A program made the position numbers and the translations under genes. The notes below the pieces were generated by a model. The model had not been told where the DNA came from. It searched no databases and saw nothing but the letters and a program-made list of their open reading frames with translations. This document shows positions 16,529 through 23,861 of a stretch of DNA of 64,000 bases, piece after piece. Each line of letters opens with the position of its first letter. Positions within the stretch are counted from its first letter, which is position 1. Source of the stretch: Paenibacillus lycopersici (GTDB lineage: Bacteria > Bacillota > Bacilli > Paenibacillales > Paenibacillaceae); NCBI RefSeq assembly GCF_010119935.1, contig NZ_CP048209.1:4963001-5027000 (forward strand), read 5' to 3'.

Positions 16529-18332
16529 GGTTATTCCCCTCCTCGCCTGGCAGCCGGAACGAAATCGTCGTTCCTTCGTTCGCCCTGCTTTCAATCCGCA
16601 ATCCGCTCTCCTCGCCGAAGGTCAGCTTCAGCCGCTGATGCACGTTGCGCAGCCCGATCCGGTGCTGCTTCTCCTCGTCCGTGTCGTCGAGCGACCGGCG
16701 CACTTCCGCGAGCCGCTCCGCGCTCATGCCGACGCCGTTGTCGCTCACCGCGACTTCCAGCGCCCCGTCCGCCAGCAGCTTCGTCGACACGATGACCTGA
16801 CCGCCTTCCCCGGCTTCTTCAAGGCCGTGAACGACGGCGTTCTCCACCAGCGGCTGAATGATGAGCGGCGGGATAAGCGCGCTCTGCGCTTCTTCGTCCA
16901 GCCGCATGCGGAACGCCAGCCGTTCGCCGCCGTAACGGAATTGCTGAATCCCCAGGTAATACCGCACGATCTCCATCTCCTCGCCGAGCGGAATGCTCCG
17001 GGAACCGATCTCGATATTGTTGCGAATCATCCGTCCGAGCATGCGTACGACCGACGCGATTTCCTTCTCTCCCTTCATATGAATGCGCATACGAATCGAT
17101 TCGAGCGCATTGAACAGAAAATGCGGATTGATCTGGCTCGCCATCATTTTCAGCTTGATATCCTTCTGCGCCAGCTCCAGCTGCGACTGGCGGCGGTTCG
17201 AGTCCTCGACTTCCTCGACGAGCGTGCGGATGCTCGCGATCATATTGTTGAACTGATGCGACAGCAGCGCGATTTCATCATTGCCCCGTATGTCCGAAAC
17301 CACGGTCAAATCCCCTTTGCCCGCGCGGCTCAAATTGCGGTACAGCGTCAGCGTTCGCTTCGTCAGCACCGAAGACATGAAATAAATAAGGATGAGCGCG
17401 ATGATCATGCTGATCAGCAGCACCGTAAAGCCGAGCTGCGCCACCCGGTTCGCCCCGCTGACGATCGATTCGACCGCGAACAGCGAGACGATCCGAAGCC
17501 CCGTCACGCTGGAGCGCGGCAGCAAATTTTCGACGACGACCTGGTACTGGCTGCCTTCGAAGCTCATCCGGTAGGTGCCCTGTCCTTTATCGGCCAAACC
17601 GGTAAAATTCATCGCGGACAGGTTGTTGCCGATCCAGCTTCGGTCCTTCGCCGCCACGATGTTGTTCCCGGAATCGAGAATCATCGTATCGTAAGGCTCC
17701 TGGCTCAGCATCGTATCGAATAATTGCTGGTTGACGTCGATGACGAGCACGCCCGCAGTTTTGTATTCGGGGAAGTTGATTCTTCTCACCAGGCTAAGCG
17801 ACCGATCCCCATGCTTCGTCTCATCGGTCATCAGGCGCCAGTTGATCTGTTCGCTGCCGGAGACGCTGCGGTACCAGTCGGTTTGCTGAATATCCGGCGT
17901 CGCATGCAGGAAATCCCAATTCTCGAGAATCGTCTCGTTGGCCGTATAGAACCGGATGCCGTCGATCTCTCGGTACAGCTGCACCGCGTTCTTGAAGCTG
18001 GTAAAATCCCACAGCGCCTGCACGGATTCGAATACGGTAGTATAGCGCGTATTGACGAGATTTTTGAGCGACGTGCTGACCAGGTAGTCATCCGACAGGC
18101 CGATCGGAATACGCAAAATATCCGACGTCTGCGTCCGGATCTTGTCGACGTTGTTCGTCGTCTGCTTCGTCGCCTGCTCCAGCACGTTATTGCGGTAAGC
18201 GGCGGTCAGGAAGATGCCGACGAACAGCACCGGAATCAGCACGACGATGAAGAAAGCAAAGAACAATTGATTTTTCAGCCGCAAATTGTTGAAGCTGAAC
18301 CTGCTTGCCAATAGACTCGCTGCCTTGCGCAT
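16503..18332 (-). CDS. YesM-type sensor histidine kinase
   Basis: A 609-residue membrane kinase. TM1 about 22-45, an extracellular Cache-like sensor to about 295, TM2 about 297-320, a HAMP linker (about 322-375), then the His_kinase domain with phosphoacceptor H404 in INPHFLFNALE and a HATPase domain with N-box LVENAVVHGL and G-box SDNGVGM and GIGLRNVHQRL. This architecture belongs to the Bacillus YesM/LytS-like class that senses sugars or ABC binding proteins. It lies 249 nt downstream of the binding-protein gene and overlaps the regulator gene. The ATG at 18332 has a GGAGAGAAGG site. Confidence 0.92.
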   Translation of the reverse strand: MRKAASLLASRFSFNNLRLKNQLFFAFFIVVLIPVLFVGIFLTAAYRNNVLEQATKQTTNNVDKIRTQTSDILRIPIGLSDDYLVSTSLKNLVNTRYTTVFESVQALWDFTSFKNAVQLYREIDGIRFYTANETILENWDFLHATPDIQQTDWYRSVSGSEQINWRLMTDETKHGDRSLSLVRRINFPEYKTAGVLVIDVNQQLFDTMLSQEPYDTMILDSGNNIVAAKDRSWIGNNLSAMNFTGLADKGQGTYRMSFEGSQYQVVVENLLPRSSVTGLRIVSLFAVESIVSGANRVAQLGFTVLLISMIIALILIYFMSSVLTKRTLTLYRNLSRAGKGDLTVVSDIRGNDEIALLSHQFNNMIASIRTLVEEVEDSNRRQSQLELAQKDIKLKMMASQINPHFLFNALESIRMRIHMKGEKEIASVVRMLGRMIRNNIEIGSRSIPLGEEMEIVRYYLGIQQFRYGGERLAFRMRLDEEAQSALIPPLIIQPLVENAVVHGLEEAGEGGQVIVSTKLLADGALEVAVSDNGVGMSAERLAEVRRSLDDTDEEKQHRIGLRNVHQRLKLTFGEESGLRIESRANEGTTISFRLPGEEGNNHAYTSHRG

Positions 18333-18465
18333 ACCCCGGCCTTCTCTCCGCTAATCTCGATATCCTTACAGAATAGAGCAGCCGTTACGGGACGTAAAGG
18401 CTTGCCTGGCGCCGGTGCCCGGCAAGCAGCTTAATCCGCGAATTCGCGCCCGCGAGAACGGCAGA

Positions 18466-18497
18466 AACAGTCTGCCCGCATGGCGGAACAGACTGTT
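18466..18497 (-). terminator. Hairpin between binding-protein and kinase genes
   Basis: AACAGTCTG (18466-18474) pairs with CAGACTGTT (18489-18497), extended by CCGC/GCGG around ATG. It follows the binding-protein stop by about 85 nt on the minus strand. No T-run follows, so it may be a partial terminator or an mRNA-stability hairpin protecting the abundant binding-protein message. Confidence 0.5.
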
Positions 18498-18581
18498 ATC
18501 TGCTTGCTGGACTTCGCCTGCGGCGTTCCCGATTCCGGTTCGGCCCTGGCGCAGCCGGTCATACGATTCTTCGCTTATGCC

Positions 18582-20333
18582 TTAACCTTGCCATTGCTTG
18601 ACGCGGTCCTGGATCGCTTTCGTGTACATTTGCTCCATTTTCTTCGTGCCGACGTCGTCCAGCTGCTTCAGCATGTTGTCGTACACTTTGTCGAAATCGG
18701 CCGTTTTCGCAAGCACCGCTTCCGGAATCTTCTTCCAGATGATGTCCTCGGCCTTCTTGTAAATGACGCTGTAATCGGAATCCGTCGGAGCCGGGGTGTT
18801 CCAAGCCGCGCCGTACGGACGCACTTTAAACTCGCTTTCTTTCGGGAACAGGTCTTTCCACGTCGTCGCGCCGTACGCTTTCAGCGTGTCTTTCTCCGCT
18901 TGCGTATAGCCGGCTACGATTTGATCCGGGAAGTTCGTCGTATAGTAGCTGCCCGTCGAATCTTTCACGCCGTCCCCGTAGTGCGCGCTGAATATATTGT
19001 ACAAGCCGATGCCCGTATCTTTCGTGAACGCGGCATTGTCTTCCGTCTTGCGCTTCTGCACGTCGGCCGGAATCGTGCGAATGCCGTTCTCGACCGTGTA
19101 GTCTTTGCCTTCCACGCCCCAGTTGCGAAGCACTTGGCCTTCGTCGGATGCCAGCCAGTCCAGGAACTTGATCGCGCGGACCGGATCTTTGCAGGATGTC
19201 GTGATGCCGATGCCCCAGCCGGCCATGAAGCCCGTTGGCGCGAAGGAGTGATCCTTGTAATCGGCGGACAGCGTTACCGGCATGTGAGCATACGTGTATG
19301 CGCCGTCATCCTTCGACTTGAGGGAGTTCTCCGCATCGGCGTAGCCCCACTCCTGGTCGATCAGGCCAAGCACGCGGCCGCTGGCGATTTTGGATTTGTA
19401 CTGGTCGCTCTTCTGCACGAACGCTTCTTTATCCAGCAGGCCTTCGTTGAACAATTTGTTCAGCCAGCGGAAATATTCGCGCTCTTCCGGACGCTTGATA
19501 TGCAGGGAAGCTTCGTACGTATCTTGATTGATATAGTATTCACCGTCATCCGGCAGACCAGTCGCTTCGAACGCCGGATTCGTGCCGGTGATCATGATGC
19601 GCCAGTCGTCCGTGTCCAGCGTCAGCGGAATCGTCGGCTTGCCGTCCGTCGTCGGGTTCTTGGCGACATAATCTTTAAGCGCTTTCTCGTAATCGTCAAG
19701 CGTATTGATTTTCGGATAGCCGAGTTCCTTCAGCACGCGCTGCTGCAGCTCGAAGCCGCCGCCGGCGTCGAAGTACGTCGTGTTGACCGCGTCGTTCGTC
19801 GGGAGCACGTAGATCGCTTGGTCGTCGCTGCTGTATTTCAGGCGCTGCATGTAATCGCCGTATACTTTCTTCAAGTTAGGCGCGTATTTATCGATCAGGT
19901 CGGTCAAGTCGATCATCGCGCCGGCGTCGACGAGCTTGTCGATGTCGCCTTTGGCGAACACGAGATCCGGGTATTCGCCGCTTGCCGCCATGAGCGAAAT
20001 TTTATCGGTGCCGCCGCCCGTTACCGCATACTCGGCTTTGATCGTGACGCCGGTTTTGGCGGTGATTTCTTTGCCGACTTCGTCCTGCATATTGTTCCAG
20101 TTCGGGCTTGCGTCCGCGCCGAAGAACGAGAACGTGACCGGTTTCGTGTCGGCCGCGCTGCCGGCGGCATTGTTCGAAGCGCCCGCATTGCTCGAATTGG
20201 CGCTGCCGCCCGCATTCGAGGCGTTATTGGCGTTGTTGCCCGTGCTGCTTCCGCAGCCGGCCGTTACGATAATGGTGCCGGCCAGAATCAAAGCGGCCGT
20301 CGTGCGCGGTTTTCTCATTTTAGAAAGTTTCAA
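18582..20333 (-). CDS. Sugar ABC transporter substrate-binding lipoprotein
   Basis: A 583-residue lipid-anchored binding protein of the large LplA/YtcQ class. Signal peptide with lipobox VTAGC, then an Asn/Ser/Ala-rich linker of about 35 residues and the two-lobed family 1 binding domain. The start is TTG at 20333, 7 nt after GGGAGG; an ATG five codons in is possible but further from the site. It follows two permeases (101-nt gap) and precedes the YesM/YesN pair. A GH105/rhamnogalacturonan-type or other plant oligosaccharide ligand is common for such proteins, but nothing here fixes it. Confidence 0.92.
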   Translation of the reverse strand: MKLSKMRKPRTTAALILAGTIIVTAGCGSSTGNNANNASNAGGSANSSNAGASNNAAGSAADTKPVTFSFFGADASPNWNNMQDEVGKEITAKTGVTIKAEYAVTGGGTDKISLMAASGEYPDLVFAKGDIDKLVDAGAMIDLTDLIDKYAPNLKKVYGDYMQRLKYSSDDQAIYVLPTNDAVNTTYFDAGGGFELQQRVLKELGYPKINTLDDYEKALKDYVAKNPTTDGKPTIPLTLDTDDWRIMITGTNPAFEATGLPDDGEYYINQDTYEASLHIKRPEEREYFRWLNKLFNEGLLDKEAFVQKSDQYKSKIASGRVLGLIDQEWGYADAENSLKSKDDGAYTYAHMPVTLSADYKDHSFAPTGFMAGWGIGITTSCKDPVRAIKFLDWLASDEGQVLRNWGVEGKDYTVENGIRTIPADVQKRKTEDNAAFTKDTGIGLYNIFSAHYGDGVKDSTGSYYTTNFPDQIVAGYTQAEKDTLKAYGATTWKDLFPKESEFKVRPYGAAWNTPAPTDSDYSVIYKKAEDIIWKKIPEAVLAKTADFDKVYDNMLKQLDDVGTKKMEQMYTKAIQDRVKQWQG

Positions 20334-20434
20334 GATGATGCCTCCCTTATTTTGATCGAAACGCTTCCCCTTAAGCTCATAGGAGATTTCTTTATTTAGA
20401 ACGGGCCCTAGGCCCGGCTAAATCAACCCAACCG

Positions 20435-21334
20435 TTACGCCTTGACTGCGCCGAGCGTCATGCCGCCCACGAAATAGCGCTGCAGGAACGGGTAGACGAC
20501 GAGAATCGGGACGGTGACGACCATCGTGATGGCCATCTTGATCGACTCCGGCGAAACTTGATTCATCAGCTCCGCCATGTCGTTCGAGCCGCCGCGCATC
20601 GACGAGCCGCCCTGCTGGGTGCTCTCGAGCACTTTCATGAGTTCATATTGCAGCGTCGTCCATTGCGTCGAGCCGTTATACAGGTACGTATCGAACCAGG
20701 AATTCCATTGGCCGACCGCCAGGAACAGCGCGATCGTCGCCAGCGCCGGCTTGCACAGCGGCAGAATGACGCGCCAGTAAATCGTGAAATCGTTGGCGCC
20801 GTCCAGCTTCGCCGATTCCTGCAGCGCATATGGCAGGCCGTCGATGAACGAGCGGATGACGAACACGTTGAACGCGCCGACCATGCCGGGCAGGACGTAG
20901 ACGTAGAACGTGCCGATCATGTGCAGGTCGCGCATCAGGATGTAGACGGGAATGAGACCGCCGGAGAAATACATCGTCAGCGCCAGGAACACCGAGACGA
21001 AGCGGCGCGCCTGGAAGTCCGGCCGGCTGAGCGTGAACGCCAGCATCGAAGCGCTTAGCAGGCCGAGCAGCGTGCCGACAACCGTCCGCATGACGGATAC
21101 TTTCAAGCCTTGCAGCAGTCCGCTGTATGCCATGATGACTTTATAGTTCTGCAGCGAGAACTGCCTTGGCCATAGTTGAATGCCGCCGCGCACCGTATCC
21201 TGCGAGTCGTTGAGCGAAATCGCCAGCACGTTCAGGAACGGATAGAGCGTGACCGCGAGCAGCAGCAGCATGATGACAATATTGATGACGTCGAATGTTT
21301 TCTCGCCTCGGGTGGCGTTGAAAGATCGGTTCAT
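20435..21334 (-). CDS. Carbohydrate ABC transporter permease (LplC/YtcP type)
   Basis: A 299-residue membrane permease with six predicted helices, an EAA loop near residue 184 (ESAKLDGANDFTIYWRVILP) and the family ending FLQRYFVGGMTLGAVKA. It starts 15 nt after the stop of the LplB-type permease. Second gene of a five-gene operon: permease, permease, binding protein, kinase, regulator. No ATPase is encoded nearby. Confidence 0.92.
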   Translation of the reverse strand: MNRSFNATRGEKTFDVINIVIMLLLLAVTLYPFLNVLAISLNDSQDTVRGGIQLWPRQFSLQNYKVIMAYSGLLQGLKVSVMRTVVGTLLGLLSASMLAFTLSRPDFQARRFVSVFLALTMYFSGGLIPVYILMRDLHMIGTFYVYVLPGMVGAFNVFVIRSFIDGLPYALQESAKLDGANDFTIYWRVILPLCKPALATIALFLAVGQWNSWFDTYLYNGSTQWTTLQYELMKVLESTQQGGSSMRGGSNDMAELMNQVSPESIKMAITMVVTVPILVVYPFLQRYFVGGMTLGAVKA

Positions 21335-21349
21335 TGTAAGTATGCCCCC

Positions 21350-22330
21350 CTACATGATGCTTTCTTTGGTCACGCGTTTGAGCGTGCCGTTCGCGATGAA
21401 CAGCAGCAGAATGCTGACCACGGAATTGAAGATACCGATTGCCGTACCGAAGGAGAACCGCGCCATGCCTAGACCGTAGTTAAGCGCATACAAGTCCAGC
21501 ACCTCGGAGTAATCCTTGACCAGATTGTTGCCGAGCAGGAACTGCTTCTCGAAGCCGATGCCGATCAGATGGCCGATCGACATGATGAGCAGCACCGAGA
21601 TCGTCGTCCGGATGCCGGGCAAAGTGATATGCCACATTTGCTTGAACCGGTTCGCGCCGTCGACGCGGGACGCTTCGTACAGTTCGGGATCGATGCCGGT
21701 AATGGCGGCCAAATAGATGATGGCGTTCCAGCCCATTTCCTTCCACAGGTCCGATCCGGTTACGATGCCCCAGAACAAATTGCCCTTCGCCATGAATTGA
21801 ATCGGCTCATGGATGATGTGCAGCCATACGAGCAGGTTGTTGACCGCGCCGCCGTCGGTGGAGAGCATTTTCGACACGATGCCTGCCACGACGACCCAGG
21901 AGACGAAATGCGGCAGGTACGAGACCGTTTGAACGGTCCGTTTGAACATTTTGCCTTTGATCTCGTTCAGCAGCACCGCGAACACGATCGGGACGATAAA
22001 TCCGGCAATGAGCCCCATGATGCTCATCGCGAGCGTGTTGCGCATGACGAGGTAGAACCGCTCGTCCGTAAACAGCTCGTGGAAATGTTTGAAGCCGGCC
22101 CATTTCTGCTCGCCGAAGCTCTTGCCCGGCTTAAAATCCTGAAACGCCATCGTCCAGCCCCAGAGCGGGACATAGCTGAAAACGAACACCCAGATGACGA
22201 ACGGAATCGACATGAAGTACAAATACTTTTGCGAACGCATCACTTTCCAAAATCGGGAAAAACCGCCGCGCGCCGCGCGTTTCCCGGTTTCCTTAGCCAA
22301 CGGGGCCTGCCTATCTGTTAGCGCTTCCAT
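21350..22330 (-). CDS. Carbohydrate ABC transporter permease (LplB/YteP type)
   Basis: A 326-residue membrane permease opening the second transporter operon. The N-terminal 35 residues are charged and cytosolic; six hydrophobic helices follow; the EAA-type loop reads LYEASRVDGANRFKQ near residue 230. Two adjacent ATG codons exist (22333 and 22330). AAGGAGG lies 3 nt before the first and 6 nt before the second, so I take the second. A perfect cre match lies 140 nt upstream. Confidence 0.92.
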   Translation of the reverse strand: MEALTDRQAPLAKETGKRAARGGFSRFWKVMRSQKYLYFMSIPFVIWVFVFSYVPLWGWTMAFQDFKPGKSFGEQKWAGFKHFHELFTDERFYLVMRNTLAMSIMGLIAGFIVPIVFAVLLNEIKGKMFKRTVQTVSYLPHFVSWVVVAGIVSKMLSTDGGAVNNLLVWLHIIHEPIQFMAKGNLFWGIVTGSDLWKEMGWNAIIYLAAITGIDPELYEASRVDGANRFKQMWHITLPGIRTTISVLLIMSIGHLIGIGFEKQFLLGNNLVKDYSEVLDLYALNYGLGMARFSFGTAIGIFNSVVSILLLFIANGTLKRVTKESIM

Positions 22331-22799
22331 CATAGACCTCCTTGTTCACGCGCCGCTTGCCGCCGGTTGCAGCCAAGCCGCGTTCTTGCTGTACATTTAT
22401 GTTAACGGATTCTCCATCATCCTCCTACCGGCCAAATCGGTCCAGTAATCATGTCAAAATCGGACATTCATGAAAGCGCAGTCATGCAAATTAGCGATTT
22501 GCCCCGCGGATGACCGATTTTGAAGGTACGAGGGATTGTATGCCCCCTGCATTATAAACCTCGGCTGCGACCAATTTCTGCGGTAATCGCTGACAGCCTT
22601 GGCTGCGGCGGGGTGCCGCGGGCCATCGGGGCCCGCTCGGCTGCGGCGGATGGTAAGCCGGCGAATTCGTATTTCATCCCCCCCTTGATCTGCCTGCTAT
22701 TCTGAGGCATTTCGCACTCCTACCCCATTTATTGCTTTCTGTAAGATGACCTTGAGCGGGCATCTTATCGAGGTAGCTCAAAAACAAGGAGGTACTCCA
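22331..22799. other. Divergent intergenic region
   Basis: 469 nt between the second transporter operon (leftward) and the repeat lipoprotein (rightward). It contains the cre site and a 7-bp GC hairpin (22618-22624 with 22630-22636). I see no convincing promoter pair or small gene; an in-frame ATG at 22746 has no ribosome site. Confidence 0.6.
22470..22484. promoter_or_regulatory. CcpA cre site upstream of the second transporter operon
   Basis: ATGAAAGCGCAGTCA fits WTGNAANCGNWNNCW at every fixed position. Position relative to the unmapped promoter is unknown. Confidence 0.55.
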
Positions 22800-23723
22800 G
22801 TGACTCGAACTCGTACTACGATGGCCTGCGGTTTACTATTGCTTCCGTTAATTGCAGCAGGCTGCGGGAATGCTGCGAACGACAACGGCGTACGCACGAA
22901 ACAAACAGGCCATGGGACAAGAATTACGCAAATGAACACCAATGGAACCGGCGGGACCGACTACCTCCGCTCCGGCTACAATCGTGCAGGCCGCATGACG
23001 ACGAACAGCTACGGTACCGGTACGACGGGACTCGGATTAGGGTCGCGCGGCCCTGCCGGTACGCCTAGCTATGGTACGACCGGTTATGGTACGACCGGTT
23101 ATGGCACGACGGCTAATGGCACGGCAGGCTATGGAATGACCGGTTCTGGCACGACCGGTTCTGGCATGAACGGTTATGGCACGACGGCTAATGGTACGGC
23201 CGAATCCGACACGACCGGCTTTGGCACGACCGGCACCGCTGGAAATAATACGGCGGGCTACGGCAATACAGGCCTGGGCACGACAGGAAATGGCATGACG
23301 GGCATGACGAGTTACAGTACCGGCACGAACGGATGGACGACTCTCTCCGGCGGCCGCGATAACAGCGGCGCCAGCAGAGGCACGAGCGGTTATCGCCCTT
23401 CCTCGAACGTCGACATGTCCGCCTACGGCACCGGCGCCAACGGGTCTGCGGTTCTGGAATCCCAGCTCCGCAAGCAAGGCTATAAGGATATTCTGATGCT
23501 CGGCGATATGGCCATCGTAGGCAATCGCGGAACGAGCCAAGGGCGTCCGTCGATGCAGAGCGCAGGCGCCCGAAACGTTTTGACCGTCACGGATGACAAG
23601 GCCATTCAAGCGATTAGAAACGTCAATCGCAAACTTGCCTCAAGTTCGAACGTCAGCCCTAAAGCGGCTTCGATATCATCCGATATTCGCCTGATTCTGA
23701 GCAAAGCCAAGCCTGCCCGATAA
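22800..23723 (+). CDS. Lipoprotein with YGTTG-type pentapeptide repeats, function unknown
   Basis: A 307-residue predicted lipoprotein. Start GTG 22800 is 6 nt after AAGGAGGT; the signal peptide ends at lipobox IAAGC (Cys22). The central part (about residues 91-145) consists of eleven pentapeptides of the form YGTTG, and Gly/Thr/Asn-rich sequence continues to about 210. The C-terminal 90 residues are non-repetitive and predicted alpha/beta (QLRKQGYKDILMLGDMAIVG, then VLTVTDDKAIQAI). That layout faintly recalls YhcN/YlaJ-type sporulation lipoproteins of Bacillus, but I would not assign it. It has its own bidirectional terminator and no operon partner. A coat, cortex or cell-surface role is only a guess. 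Confidence 0.75.
   Translation: MTRTRTTMACGLLLLPLIAAGCGNAANDNGVRTKQTGHGTRITQMNTNGTGGTDYLRSGYNRAGRMTTNSYGTGTTGLGLGSRGPAGTPSYGTTGYGTTGYGTTANGTAGYGMTGSGTTGSGMNGYGTTANGTAESDTTGFGTTGTAGNNTAGYGNTGLGTTGNGMTGMTSYSTGTNGWTTLSGGRDNSGASRGTSGYRPSSNVDMSAYGTGANGSAVLESQLRKQGYKDILMLGDMAIVGNRGTSQGRPSMQSAGARNVLTVTDDKAIQAIRNVNRKLASSSNVSPKAASISSDIRLILSKAKPAR
23070..23234 (+). repeat. Eleven 15-bp coding repeats in the lipoprotein gene
   Basis: Units of the type TATGGTACGACCGGT run head to tail without frameshift; synonymous changes and Y/S/N/F swaps at the first codon show selection for the YGTTG pattern rather than recent slippage alone. Confidence 0.85.
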
Positions 23724-23727
23724 GTTA

Positions 23728-23757
23728 AAAAAGGTGCCAGCACGCTGGCACCTTTTT
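23728..23757. terminator. Bidirectional intrinsic terminator
   Basis: AAAAAGGTGCCAG (23728-23740), loop CACG, and the complement ending in TTTTT (23745-23757). It serves the lipoprotein gene on the plus strand and, by its A-run, also the GH31 gene on the minus strand. Confidence 0.9.
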
Positions 23758-23818
23758 ATTGTGTTCGATTTTATCCTGACCATGCCCGGCTGTTACCAAG
23801 GCCGTATTCAAGAACGAC

Positions 23819-23838
23819 GCGGCGGGAACGCCCGCCGC
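23819..23838. terminator. Second hairpin between convergent genes
   Basis: GCGGCGGG, AACG loop, CCCGCCGC, followed on the plus strand by a T-rich tract (23841-23850). It lies 24 nt past the GH31 stop on the minus strand. Confidence 0.6.
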
Positions 23839-23861
23839 GCTTTTCTTTTCGCTATATCGCT

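Noticed and set aside
22452..22457. TTGACA as -35 box of the second transporter operon
   Set aside because: No acceptable -10 box follows at 16-19 nt on the minus strand.
23037..23609. A 190-codon antisense frame across the lipoprotein repeats
   Set aside because: The frame is opened by the 15-bp repeats. The plus-strand gene has a signal peptide, lipobox and ribosome site; the antisense has none.
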